Assembly (NCBI GenBank): GCA_946699065.1
Contig: CAMPDV010001302.1
Span: 62,001-126,000 of the forward strand
Length of the DNA: 64,000 nucleotides
Direction: 5' to 3'
Origin: Loxodes magnus
Taxonomy: Eukaryota > Ciliophora > Karyorelictea > Loxodida > Loxodidae
Each line of letters starts with the position of its first letter. The stretch's first letter is position 1. The notes under the pieces were generated by a model. The model saw nothing but the letters and a program-made list of their open reading frames with translations, was not told where the DNA came from and searched no databases. Shown here one piece after another: positions 38,977-51,689 of the stretch. A program made the translations under genes and the position numbers.

Positions 38977-41900
38977 TCATTATAAATAAAGTTAAAAAGT
39001 ATAAATAAATAAAAGTTTAGCAGTATATAATAACTATTAGAAATAGATTAATATTAAACTTAAAGTTATACAGCTGAATTAAGGTATTTTTATAAGGTTT
39101 TATCTATAAATCTAAACAAATAATTATATTAACATAATTAATGAAGGTTCTTATATATAACTCTATTGAAAAGTAGTCTTTTAACTAGGTTTAGTTTTTT
39201 ATACTTTAGTAAATGATGATTGTTTCTCATTTCTGTCTAAAAATAATAATAATTCTCTTTATTGGTTTAGGCTTTTCATCTTTTGATTTTTAGTTCTACA
39301 ATCAGTAAGAAATATTATCTCTTTTGTATTTTTATGAATCGTTTAAGAAAATTATTTTTACTACTTTGTCTTTAATTTCATAATTTTGGGATTAATTTCT
39401 CGAATTTGAAATACTCATAGTGTTAGAGAGGAGAAAATGGTTGAAATTAAATAAAAAAGCTTTTATATTAAGCATTGTTGTAATATTTATAGATTAGACT
39501 ATAAATACTACAATATATCTAATTAACTAACTTTTTAATTTTATTAATAAAAGTTTTATAGTTACTATAATCTTATAGATTTCTAGAATTCACTTAAAAG
39601 CTTCATTTAAACTTGCTTTTTTATTATTCTTCAAGGTTCTATAGTTTGATAATAAAAATTGAATTTACAATTAAAGAGTGAGATTTGGAGAATAAAGAGA
39701 GATTGAATTGACAAAAAATAGCTACAACAAACAATTGCGATTAATAACTGAAGAGCTAAAGAAAAAAGTAAAAATGGACTAAATATGACTTAATTGAAAT
39801 ATCTAAAGATTAAGAACTTTATCATGGAGAATTTTTTCAAAAGGCTTTATAAATTTAGAGTTGCAATGTTTTATTTATCTAACTGGTGGTAAATGATTTA
39901 TCCTAACTTTCTAATAATAAGGTTTAGTAAAGAGATAAGCAATGCTTATTTTTCCATAGCTAATTTATCGAAAATTTGTAATATATTTTAATTTGGGCTA
40001 ATAACTTAGCTAGATTTTCTTAAAATTGCTATTTTCATACACTGATGCCTACTTCTTAATCTAAAAGCTTAAGTCAAAAATTTAAGTTGAAATTCGCTTT
40101 TTAGTTCTGTATTTAGTTAATAAAAATTATCTCTATTAAAGAATTTACTGATCAATGTATTCTTCTACTCAATTATTTATTCTTCCTAGGTTATTGAGCG
40201 AATTCTAGAAATTTCTATTATATTTAGTGTATTCTTAATCTTGCTAGCTTTGAATCTCTTAAGCAATCTTAGATTTCGCTTCTATTACTATTAACGCTGA
40301 ACTGTTCATTTTAAGAAAACCCGCTTACATTCTTATTGAGTTTAGTGATAATTCTTGCAGCTTATTGGAAAGGAACACTTGCTTAATTATTAATATACTC
40401 TTAAACTAGCTTTCTACTTTAACTATTCTTCTAAGAATGTGAATCTAAGAAAGCTTGAAAATTTTTTGGCAAATATCTACTCAATTAGCTAAAAGAATCT
40501 GCAAAAAAGACTATTCTCTTTGAAAATAAACTTTATTAATAGTCCTCCTATTGACAGGAAATTATATACCTTCAGAGGATAACTGCTTGCTTGTTTGAAA
40601 AGGCAGACTAGTACTTTTAAGTCAAGAATAATTAGTAAAGACATTATACCAAAAGTAAGATTTTCTCTTAATTAGATTTTATTTCCTTGCATCTATCAAC
40701 AAATTAGTGCCTTTTGAAAGAAATTTTCTCTTCTTTTAAACTTCAAGCATCTAAATTTTTTCTTTGCTAAACTTTTGAAAATAAACAACTAATTAGATTC
40801 CATAAATTTCTATAAATATATGCTTCAAAATTCTTATTTACAATATTCTCAGATTTCCTTAGAAAATACATACCTATTAGTACTAATTAATAAGAAATTT
40901 CTTTCTTTAGCCAACTTTATGATGCTTAATATTTTAGTTTAATTTAAGTACTTTTTAGCTTAGTTATCTTAGATATTTCAAAGTAATTATTTTATCAACT
41001 TATTCAATCTTTAATCTTGGATTCTGTCAAGTATTTTTTGTTCTAGCTTTTACTATTTTTCTTCCAATAAAGGGATTGAGGCAATTAATTTCCGCTATAT
41101 ACTGGGTAAAATCTTTATTTCCCTAATAAGACTTAATCTAAACTGTCCATCTCAAAAAAGCTTTGAAAATATTCGGAAGAACAGAAGGTTCTAGAATAAT
41201 GAGAGAGTTACTTAAGTCTTAAAATGCTAAATAAATCTTTAAGCTATTAATTGGTTCTTAGCACTCTTTCTGAAGTTATTTTACTCTGTCTTGCTAAGCA
41301 TTTTCATCTCTTTATTTTTATATTAATCTTATTTTGATTTATGGGATTGAAACTTTAAAAAGTCAAGTAAAGTATTATTACGCCCTAGCTTAGCTGACTA
41401 ATAATTTAAGTGATTTATTCTTTCATCTGTAATTTATTTGATAGCTCTACTATTTTCTTAATATATCTACGTTTTTTTAACAAGAGAGCTACTTACCATT
41501 TCAAAATCTTACACTTAAAAACTTTTTTGGTTATTCAAAAAGCATATTTTGCTGAATTAACTTAGGAGAACCACTGCTAAAGTTAAAACTAACTCAACAT
41601 TAATAATATAACTTCTTTCTCCTTTAACTAAAAGCTTTTTTACCTTACAAACTACTACTTTGCTATATTTTTTGTAATAGATAATAAATGAAAATCTGTT
41701 TATTCCTATGAAAATTATATTATTAGGCAAGCTTTTATTTTAAGATTATTTTAGAATAAAGCAATCTCAAAACATCAAAGTGAGAAGTTTCTAGACAGAA
41801 TTTTTGGCAATTCTAGATATTTTAATAAAGGTTCTTATGATTACTTCATAAACTATCAGAAGCTTAATAAAAAATTTACAAATAGCAAGAAAAAATTTCC

Positions 41901-42006
41901 TTCTTGCCTTTTCTAAATAACTTTCCTCAAACTTAAGATATTTTTTATTTAAATATCTCTCATCTGTGATAGAAGGATTAGGGATTTGGTATAATTTTTT
42001 TAGCAA
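38977..42006 (-). CDS. Possible ~1,009-residue protein, function unknown
   Basis: From ATG 42006 one minus-strand frame stays in phase for 1,010 codons to the TGA at 38979-38977. The first 71 codons contain no TAA, TAG or TGA at all, which is unusual in DNA this AT-rich. The translation opens with P-N-P-S-I-T-D-E-R-Y-L-N, is rich in basic and hydrophobic helices (for example L-L-I-I-L-D-L-K-V-L-V near 40.6 kb), and has nine in-frame TGAs readable as Trp, such as L-F-W-D-G near 41145. No signal peptide, catalytic motif or domain was recognised. The true stop could be an earlier TGA, for example near 39420. Codon balance and the long single phase favour a gene, but no homologue supports it. Confidence 0.45.
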
Positions 42007-45000
42007 ACAAGCTATTAATTAAATAATAAAAAGTTTAAATGCACTAAATGAAGGTAATATAATCATTCAAATAGGAAGAAATTTAATATCAAAAGAAGAA
42101 ACTTTTTTAACTTTACCACTAAGAACTATCCTTTAAGTAATTTAGTTATGAGTAAGTTTTACAGCAGAAAAATGAATAAAAATAAAGGATTATTTTAATT
42201 TTTGCTAGATAAATTAATAAATTTTTATAATCTTAATTCATAAAATAAACATAAAGTCTAAAATATATTATATATTAAATACAAATATCCTTTAAAGTAA
42301 GTGGCTTCTTTTATGTTTTTTTAAACTATTTATTGTTTACATTTGTTCAGTATATTTAATTCATTTAAGGTTATATAATTATTTTATTTTACTATATGTA
42401 AAGCTTAAAGAGATTGGATTTTAATTAAATGTTTTTTCCTTAAAATTATTGAATTTAAATGCTTTTACCTATTCTATTTTATCCTTTAGAATGGTTAATT
42501 AGATTTAAGAATTTTAGTGATTCAAGAACTTAAATAATCAAACTAAAAGCAATTTATATTTAAAGAGACATTTGAGAATTGAAATGAAAATAGTTAACTA
42601 ATAATGAGCTGGATTTATCTTATGATAAAATAATGAGGATGAGCATGTATAGTTCTATAATTTATAATATAATCCTTTTCAATTTAAATTTTTATTATTT
42701 TTGCTTCATAAAAGACAAAATCAAGCAGAAACAGGTTTGCGGTATTATAGCTATATTAAAACAAAAGGTAATATTTGCTTGTTTCTTGCCTGAGTCATTC
42801 AATTATAAAGCTAATTCTTTACAAATATAAATTTTGTCTTAGTTTTTTTTGAAAAATTTATTTATTTTTAATTTAATGATAAAGACTCTCAGATTGATTT
42901 TTTTTCCTTAGTTTAATACAAATTTTAAAGCATCAATTTAATTTCCGAATATTTTTATTACTAACTTTGTTTAATTTTTAGCATTCGGCTTAATCTTTTT
43001 TTCTTCTCCTTTTTATAATAAAAAATTTAGTTTTGTTAGCTATAATGAAGTTGATGAATCTTGAATATTTTTATTTTTCTTCTATTTTACTTAGCTTTTG
43101 ATTGCTTAATATTCTTTTTCAGGCTCAATTTTAGTTTTTAAATTTTATTAACTTAACTAAAAGTAATAATCTCATCACCTAATATTTACAAAGTAGTTTA
43201 TTTTGAATAATTTAAAATACATACTCTAAATTATAATAAGATACTTAAAATCTTCTCAGATTACATATGAATTATCTTGATAATAGAATCTTTGTAATAT
43301 CTTTTTTTATAAATATCTATTAAATTTAAATAAATTTTTTTATTGTTTCTTTCATTGCAATAATACGTTTTATCCAGAAATGTTTCTTTTATCTATAAAT
43401 TAACCCTATTCTATTTTAGTTGTTAAATCACTTTTAAATTATACGACTTGGTTCCTTTTAGATTAACATACTGTTATTGAAAAGTTTATTTATTTAAATT
43501 TTTTATATAGTTTTCATCAAAGCCTTCTCAATCTTTTTGATTCTTTTCCTGCTAAAATTTTTTTAATCATTTTAAAACTGCAAATTAAAAAAATTTAAGC
43601 TTTATCTAGTTAATTAATCTTCTAATTTGTATCTTTAAAATTTTACTAATATTTAGAGGAAATTTAATAGATTAATGGACTTACTTTGATACTCACTGAT
43701 TTGTTTATATACTTAAAAGATTATAACTTAATAAATTTATCTAAAAACTCACTCTTTAAGAAAAAGTTTTATTCAAATCTCTTATTTTTTAATATAAGAG
43801 TAAAAACTATTTTGCATGATACTTTTCTAAAATTTATCATTAATCATCTTTTTTTTAATAATTTGTATAAAATTTGGAATTATATTAAATGAAATGCTTT
43901 ATCACCAAATAAAGTTTCAGGTATAAAAAATAAGAGAAAATAGATAAAAGGAAATAAAGCAAAGAAACAGAAATTTAAACTTCGTTTTAAAATTGTTCTG
44001 TATGATTTAAGGAAATTTAAGTTCTAAATTTCTTAAATAAGGAAGATTAAATAGTCAAATATATAATATCTTAAGTTAAATTAGCTAAAATTCTTTTAAC
44101 TAGAACTATTAATATTACTTCAAGAATAATGAGAAGAAAGAAAATAGCTAAATAATTATGAATATAAAATACTAATAATTATACCCAATGCTCAGTAATA
44201 GTTGATACATTGAATCATAGTTATCTGTATACAAAAATATTGATTTGACAGAGGAAAATAACCCTTGCATATTAAGCATTGATAAATCCTTAATTTATTA
44301 ATTAATTAATATGGAAATCAATTCTAAAATTAAAAAAAGTTTAAAATACTAAAGTGAAAAATAGTTATTATTATAGAGGATTAGATGAATAATCAGATAA
44401 TAATTTTATAACAAAAATAAGAAACTTTGATTCAATAATTTATAGGGGTAAATAAGTTATTTTTATTTAATGAGTCATATTGTTAATATTTAATTTAGAG
44501 AAGTTGCTTAATTTTCCAACCATAGAAAAAAATAAAGGTTTTGATAATGCTACAAGAATATCCAAAATTTAAAAATAGAGAATTTTAGTTAAATTAAAAA
44601 AGTATGAAAATATCAAGATAATTGAGATACGAAATAAATGAAATTGCGAATATTAAAAGTTGGTGAGAGTAAAAATTAAAATTTAGTAATAATAAAACTA
44701 ATATTACAGGAATAAAAACAAATTAATAATTAAATGAATCTATTTTTTTAAGTGCTTAAAATACTTAAAAAAGGAAATAATATATTTCATAATAAAAAAC
44801 TATGTCTTTTAGATAAATTAATGTGACAAGCAGATCAATTAATATTGTATGCTTTAAGATTAAGATTAATTAAATTAAAATTTTGAAAATAAAAATACTT
44901 ATAAATTCATTGCGTTCATCATAGCAAAATTAATAAGCATAATAATAAAATTAGTTAATTTTGCTTAATTTTTTATTAATGATTTTATATTTAACTAAAA

Positions 45001-46835
45001 ATATAGATTAATAAATATTAAATTATCAAATTAGATATTATAATTAAATAAATCAAGTTAAATTAAAAAAAATTATTTTTATAATTCGAAAGGAAAAAAA
45101 AATCAAAACAATATTATCTGAATAAGATTTATATAAATTATTGAGAAAGTAACTTTTAAATTCTAATTAAGTTTCTTTAGATTATATATTTCTTTAAATA
45201 AGTTCCTAAATTGATTAAAAAAATTATATTTTAAGGAGTCAAATTCAAGATATTTAAAAGTAAATTTTAATTAAATAAAGTATTAGAATGATTAAAATTT
45301 CTTAAAAAATTATAAATGTTTTTAATTAAAATTCATAGTGAGAAATTTATAAAATTTAGAGCGAGATAAAAATAATTTTAAAATAAAATTAAAGATATTC
45401 TATTAATTTTAAAATTAATTAAGCAAAAAGAATTTAAAATTTGAATTGAAATAATCAAAATTTAGAAATTATTAGCCTTAATTTTAAAATTAAAAAATAT
45501 GAAAAATAGTATGTAAGGATTTATTAAATTATATTTTAAAATAAATCAATAAATTAATTAATTATTAAATAAAAAAGATTTTGAACAATTTAAGTATTAA
45601 TAAAAATATTTTTATATATTTATATTTATAAGTATCCAAGTTTTAATATTTAATAATTATAATTTAAAAATAAAAAAAAGAAATCTTACATCATAAAAAA
45701 ATAGAAGAAATTAATTAATTAGAGAAATTAAAATATAAAACGATAAAAATATAATAAAAAAGAATTATTTCAATGGTAAAAACATATTAAATAATTTCTT
45801 AATGAATTAATAAATTTTTTTTATAGAATATTAAATTTAAATCAAGTGGAAGCTTAAATTAAAAAATAAAAAGAATAACAAAAAAAATTAAAAAATTTAC
45901 AAATTGATTATTTTTAAATTTAATTTAAATTTTAAGCTTTCTAATAATTATTTTAAGAAAATTTTATTAATTTTAAAAAAAAATTGTTGTGTAGTTTCAA
46001 AGTATTTAATTATTATAAATGAAGAATTTATTATTTTTATTTTATCTTTTTTATGTATTTTTATTAATTAAATTTTTGCTTTATAATTATTTAAAATAAA
46101 AAAATTTAAATTATGTTAAAAATTTATTTAATTAAAAAAAAGGAAATAAAAGCGTAAAATAAACGATAGATTTTTTTATATAGACAAATTATTTTTATTT
46201 TATAAAGTCTATTATAATTAGTATTATTTTTATTTATTTTCAAATTTTTTTAAAATTAGTAATATTAATCATGTTAGAAAAAATCGTGCCTTTTTTAAAT
46301 TTTTTATATCTCAAGATTTAAAATTTAAATATTAAGAGGAATATTTTTTCAAATCTTTTTAAGTTTTTGTTTTAAATTATACTATCTATAAAGAATTTAA
46401 ATTTATAAATTAAAATTAAAAAAATATTCAATTATTATTATAAAATATTATAATATATTACAGAATTATTTAATTTGTTTTTATAATTTTAATCTTTTTT
46501 TGTTTATTTTTAATTTTAATAAATTAATTTTTTTTAATATTTAAGCTTATTTTTAAAGATTATTTTTTTTAATTTATTTGATTTTTCTTTTAATTAAGTG
46601 TAAAAAAAAGTTTATTAAAAAGATTAAAAATATATAATTATAAATTATAATTTATAAAATTTTAAATTAATATAAAGTAATATTTATCTATTTTGTTATT
46701 GATTAAAGTTAAATTCAATAAGCATTATAAGCTTCTAAGTAAAAATAGTTCTAAAATATGATAAAAAGTTTAGTTTTTATTAAATTCTGCTATTTTTTAG
46801 TATTAAAAGAATAGTTTTTTCTAATGTTTTAATAA
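42007..46835. other. Extremely AT-rich intergenic stretch
   Basis: Nothing recognisable. From about 43.9 to 46.8 kb the sequence is almost only A and T, dominated by poly-A/poly-T and AATTAA-like words, and clearly poorer in G/C than the rest of the window. It ends at the start of the kinase-WD40 gene, so its last part should hold that gene's promoter. Confidence 0.6.
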
Positions 46836-49322
46836 ATGGAATCTAACGTTGAAGAGGATTTCGTTATTTCAAAGCAAGATTTTAAGAAAGGGAAAAAGTT
46901 GTCAAGTGGTAGCTTCGGAAAGGTTTATTAAGGAAAATGGCTTGGAGACATAGATGTGGCAATAAAATAGTTGTTTATTAAAACTACATCTGAGAGTACG
47001 AGAAAGGATTTTGAATAAGAATTTTCGCTTTTGAGAATGTTAAGGCATCTCAATGTAATATTATTATATGGCTATTGCCCTGATCCTTTGAGTTTAGTGA
47101 TGGAGTTGATGTAGTAATCATTGTTTGATTACTTAAAAAGTCAAGAGGTAATACCTTGGAAACTAAGATATCAAATTGGTTTAAATATAGCAAATGGTTT
47201 ACATTATATACACAAGAAAAATATTATCCACAGGGATCTTAAGAGTTGTAATATTTTACTAGATGGGAATCACGTAGCCAAAATAACTGATTTCGGATTG
47301 TCAAAGATAAAAAAAGAATCGAATGCATTAAGTACTTAGACAAAAGTAGGAACAGTACGGTGGATGGCGCCTGAATTGTTTGGTATTAGGCCAAAATATA
47401 GCAAATAATCGGACATTTATGCGTTAGGGATGGTGTTATGGGAGTTAGCAGCAAGATTGTTACCGTTTGAGGAAGCTTAGAACGATTTTATAATATAAGC
47501 CATAAAGAATTCAGAAAGAGAGGAGATACCAATTGATTGTCCTGAAAGTTTTGCCTAAGTAATTAAAGGATGTTGGGAATAGGAGCCTAAGAATAGAATA
47601 GACATAGAGATTATAAAAAAAATATTAAACGAGAATATACCAATAATAGACCCTCAAAATCCTTAATTAGTTTAGCCAAATTAAGTAAAAACTGGAGAAA
47701 AGAATTTAAGTTTAGTAAAAAAAGAAAGTAAAGAAGAAATAAAATAGGTTATTAAAGAGAAAAATAAGGCATAAGAAAGATCTATAGTTTAACCTACGGA
47801 AGAAATTTACTAAGCAAATGCTTTATCGATTGAGGAATTATCACAGTACTTGGCTAAGTTATCATCGCAAAATATTACTTTAGAATTTCTGGTATAAAGC
47901 ATATTAAACAAGATAAATTTAACAGGCTAAACGAGTTTAATGATCCAGTTAAGTAAATTTAAAAATGAATCAACGGATTAGAGTCTGTTATAGATCATTA
48001 GGTCAACAAAAAATCAGTCAAAGATCTAATAAGCCGCGTCTAACGCAATAACAATGTTGAACTTCATGAACTTCACCTTCACTTAATAAAACTTCTCAAA
48101 CCTTGACTTAACTAACGCAGATCTATCTGACACCACCTTCACAAATTGCAACTTCTAAAACTCCAACCTAACATCAACCAACCTTCGAAATTCTAAGTTC
48201 ATCAACTGTGACCTCTCCAACGCTAACCTCACTTCAATCTCATCTGAGCACCCTCAAGTTTTCACTGGACACTCCTCAAATGTCACCTCCGTGGCCATCT
48301 CTTCAGATGCCAACTTAATAGTATCCGCTTCCCTTGACAAAAATCTTCGAATCTACAACATAGCTGAAGGTATCTGTTAGACCATGAGTGGTCACACAGA
48401 TTCTGTATATGCTGTGGCTATATCCAGTGATTCAGAGTTCATCGTATCGGGAAGTTATGATGAGACGGTGAGACTATGGGACATCAAGACAGGTACCTGT
48501 AAGACCATGAGTGGCCACACTAGATCTGTATATGCTATGGCTATATCCAGTGATTCAGAGTTCATTGTATCGGGAAGTTATGATTATACGGTGAGACTAT
48601 GGGACGTCAAGACAGGCACCTGTAAGACCATGAGTGGTCACACTAGTTATGTATGATCTGTGGCTATATCCAGTGATTCAGAGTTCATTGTATCGGGAAG
48701 TGATGATAAGACGGTGAGACTATGGGACGTCAAGACAGGTACCTGTAAGACCATGAGTGGTCACACAGGTTATGTATATGCTGTGGCTATATCCCGTGAT
48801 TCCAACTTAATCATATCTGGATCGCGAGACAATACTATTCGTTTATGGAACTCTAAGACATAACAATGTACCAAAATCTTATCGGGTCACACCTCTTCTG
48901 TCTTATCGGTAATATTCTCAAGTAACAACAAGTATATCTTATCTGGATCTTATGACAAGACAATAAGAATCTGAAATATCAATAATGGATAGTGTGCATG
49001 TATATTAAATGGTCATACGGACAGTGTTGGTAGTTTATCATTATCGAGTGACAACAATTGGTTGGTATCAAGCAATGGAGACAAGTTAGCATGATTATAT
49101 GGAGCTTAATCAAAAGACTACAACATTCGAAGATGGAACTTAGGAAGGATATTGAATGGAGTAGACACTAATAACTAATAATAGGTAAGTTTAAATTTAA
49201 ACACCGCATTTATATAGACTGACTGAAATAGAATATATGCAGACTATGGTTTAAGCTTTAAGAATTGCGTAATGGCTAATACTACAATGAGTGTGGAGGA
49301 CAAGTAGAGATACATCAAGTGA
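46836..49322 (+). CDS. Protein kinase - pentapeptide repeat - WD40 fusion, 828 residues
   Basis: ATG 46836 to TGA 49320-49322 is one frame with TAA/TAG as Gln. Kinase domain about 17-265: G-S-F-G (25-28), V-A-I-K with Lys44, H-R-D-L-K-S-C-N (Asp134), D-F-G (152-154), W-M-A-P-E, D-I-Y-A-L-G, so all catalytic residues are present and the type is TKL-like. A Lys/Glu/Gln linker runs to about 400. Pentapeptide repeats of the A-D-L-S-D / N-S-N-L-T type fill about 405-465. Seven WD40 blades follow (about 472-770), four of them near-identical 123-bp units. In-frame TGAs at 48654, 48972, 49092 and 49224 read as Trp; the one at 48972 is the conserved Trp of blade 6 (T-I-R-I-W-N). The final TGA is taken as stop because the sequence then turns AT-rich. 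Likely a cytosolic Ser/Thr kinase with a propeller scaffold. No intron seen. Confidence 0.93.
48381..48872 (+). repeat. Near-identical 123-bp WD40 units inside the kinase gene
   Basis: The word ACCATGAGTGG recurs at 48381, 48504, 48627 and 48750, giving a 123-bp (41-codon) period. Differences between units are few, pointing to recent duplication or conversion of blades. Outer blades (1, 6, 7) are diverged. Confidence 0.92.
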
Positions 49323-49544
49323 TCTTCAAAGGCTTAACTATTTAATTTTTACATTTAAAAGTTTAAAATTTTCTAAGTCTTTATGTTAGTTATTTTCATT
49401 TTCTTATTATTATTATTATTATAAGTAAATTTAAAAAATTTTCTAAGATTTTGTATTTTTTCTAAGTCTTTTTATTGAATTTAGTTATTTTTATTAATAT
49501 TTTTTTAATTTAATTTTAAAATAAAGTGTTAGAGAAATTTTCAA
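49323..49544. other. 3' flank of the kinase-WD40 gene
   Basis: T-rich sequence typical of a 3' UTR or terminator region. In-frame TAA triplets follow within 20 nt of the terminal TGA, and the WD40-like codon pattern ends at once, supporting termination there. Confidence 0.5.
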
Positions 49545-49935
49545 ATTTTTCAGTGTAAGAAAAATTTTTGAGGTATATACTCAGCTAAATAATTTAAATT
49601 TTCTAGTGTTTGAAATTTTTTGAGTAATGTACTAGAGTTAAAAAAGTTTTAAATTTTAAAGTGTTACGAAACTTTTTGAAGTACGTACCAGAGCTAAAAA
49701 TATGTAAATTTCCAAGTGTCGAAAAGTTTTTGAAGTATGTGCTAGAGTAAAAGTATTTAAATTTTTCCGCGTCAGGAAAAATTTTTGAGGTATATACTCA
49801 GCTAAATAATTTAAATTTTCAAGTCTTAGGAAAATTTTTGAGTAATGTGCTAGAGATAAAATTTTTTTAATTTTATATTATAGTCTTAGAAATTTTTTGA
49901 GTTGCGTGCTAGCGCCAAGTTTTTTTTTAATTTGT
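49545..49935. repeat. Degenerate tandem repeat of about 60 bp
   Basis: A unit of the form AGTGTnnGAAAnTTTTTGAG...GTGCTAGAG...TTTAAATTT recurs about six times with many changes. Two units share TATACTCAGCTAAATAATTT almost exactly (49574 and 49795 region). No coding frame is preserved. Confidence 0.75.
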
Positions 49936-50079
49936 TATATTTAATTGCGTTGTTATTATTTTTAAGTTGCAAAATGTAATTTTACGATAGGAAAAATGTA
50001 AAATACTGCATTTAATGTGCAGCAGATTAAATTTTCATGAGTTAGAAGCCTGAAAATGGCAAAAAGTGTCAAAGCCTTT

Positions 50080-50965
50080 TTCTGCTCAGCGTTTTACACT
50101 ATAGGGCTGAGTTGGGACGGAACAGGCCGGGGGATTTCGGGATTATTAGAGGGTCAGAAAGGAATAAATTTTTTTGAGAAAAAATTTTCAAAATAAAAAG
50201 GTTTTTGAAAAAAATGGGAATAAAAAAAATTGAAACTATTTTTTTTGATTTTGATTTTGAAAATTTTTGATATTGGTTTTGAAAACTTTTGATTTTTGAT
50301 TTTGGTTTTGAAAACTTTAGATTTTGGATTTGAAAATTTTGATTTTGGTTTTGAAAATTATTGATCTTGGTTTTGAAAATTATTGATTTTGGTTTTGAAA
50401 ATTATTGATTTTGGTTTTGAAAATTATTGATTTTGGTTTTGAAAATTATTGATTTTGGTTTTGAAAATTATTGATTTTGGTTTTGAAAATTATTGATTTT
50501 GGTTTTGAAAATTATTGATTTTGGTTTTGAAAATTATTGATTTTGGTTTTGAAAATTATTGATTTTGGTTTTGAAAATTTTGGATTTGTGTTTGAAAATT
50601 GTTGAATTAGGATTCGAAAGTTTCGATTTTGTATTTTGGTTTTGAAGATTTAAGTTTTGGTTTTGTAAGTTTTTGTTTTTTTGATTTGAAAATTTTCGAT
50701 TTTAGTGCATGATAAAAATTTTAGAAGTGGGTTTTGGTTTTTTTTTGATTTTTAGAGCTAAATGAAAGGCGAATAAAGTATTTAAAGCATTAAATCGTGA
50801 AAAATTCAATTTTGTTTTTTCGCTCAGCTTTTTACACTGCAAGACTTTTTTCGGACGGAACAAACTGGGGGAAATCGGGATAGATAAAGGTCAGAAAGGA
50901 ACAAATTTTCTAAAAAAAGTTTCAAAATATAAAAGGGTTTTGAGAAAAAATGAGATTAAAAAAGA
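50080..50965. repeat. GC-rich direct repeats flanking a 22-bp minisatellite
   Basis: 50080-50230 and 50815-50965 are diverged direct copies (shared GCTCAGC, TTTTACACT, GGACGGAACA, GGTCAGAAAGGAA). Between them, 50335-50575 is a 22-bp tandem array (GATTTTGGTTTTGAAAATTATT), about ten units, perfect in the centre and frayed at both ends. The G+C-rich cores are unusual for the window. No coding potential seen. Confidence 0.88.
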
Positions 50966-51230
50966 TGAAGGATATAATTTTGATTTCGGTTTCGAAATGT
51001 TTTGATTTTGGGTTGTACTAATTTTTTTTGAATTGAGTTGTGATATCTTTTTTGATTTTTGGGTAATGAAAATGTTTTTTGCTTTTTAGAATTAATAAAA
51101 GTAGATAAAGATCTTGAAATACAAAAAAAAACAATCTAATCCACTAAGAAGAAATATTTTTTAAATAATGATAAAATAAATAAAATAAAAATATGCTAAG
51201 AAAAGTAAGAAATGAAAATTAAAAAGATGG

Positions 51231-51511
51231 TGGGAGCTGAGATAAACTTTCTGAATCATACTTTATGGTTTTATGGATAGGAACAAGTTCCTTTAATGAA
51301 GTGAGAAAGTCCATGGAAAAAATCAATCAATGCAAGGGAACGCCTTCCTCTTGATTATCCACTCATGGTAGGAGCTTGAAGCCAGGCTGCCAATAGTGAT
51401 GGAGCTCCCTGGTAGCTGCTTTTCGAAAGCAACATGATATCCACGAAATCATATGAAAACTGTGTTGGGATCGTAAAATGCAAGAAGTTACAGTCAGAAA
51501 CTCATTAAGCT
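51231..51511 (+). ncRNA. Candidate structured non-coding RNA, about 280 nt
   Basis: A GC-richer island in very AT-rich DNA whose ends pair: AGC-TGAG (51235-51241) with CTCA...GCT (51501-51511), and TTTCTGA (51248-51254) with TCAGAAA (51494-51500). Internal hairpins include GGAAC-AA-GTTCC (51281-51292), TGCTTT-TCG-AAAGCA near 51420, and a CCAGG/CCTGG helix around 51381-51413. GAAAGTCC (51305-51312) near the 5' end and ACAGTCAGAAA (51490-51500) near the 3' end recall the CR-I and CR-V positions of RNase P/MRP RNA, and TGGGATCG near 51465 also occurs in SRP RNA. I cannot decide the family. Strand is inferred from these motifs. Minus-strand open text here is a shadow. Confidence 0.45.
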
Positions 51512-51689
51512 TAAAAATAAATAATAAGAAAAGAAAAAATAAAATTTTTTGCAAAATGAATAAAAGACAAATAATAATTAAAAGAAACTTTTTATTAAAA
51601 ATATAAAGTCAATATAAAAAAAAGTATATAAATAAGATTAAATTCACAGTGAAATTAAAAAAAATAAAGAAAAAAAAATGAAATGTTGC

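Noticed and set aside
47121..47339. Short kinase ORF as a separate gene
   Set aside because: It is an internal part of the 46836-49322 gene, cut only because TAA/TAG were treated as stops.
48384..48863. Two short WD40 ORFs as separate genes
   Set aside because: They are consecutive blades of one gene, separated by a TGA (48654) that reads as Trp.
51363..51554. 63-residue minus-strand ORF
   Set aside because: It overlaps the GC-rich structured island; the open frame is better explained by higher GC than by coding.
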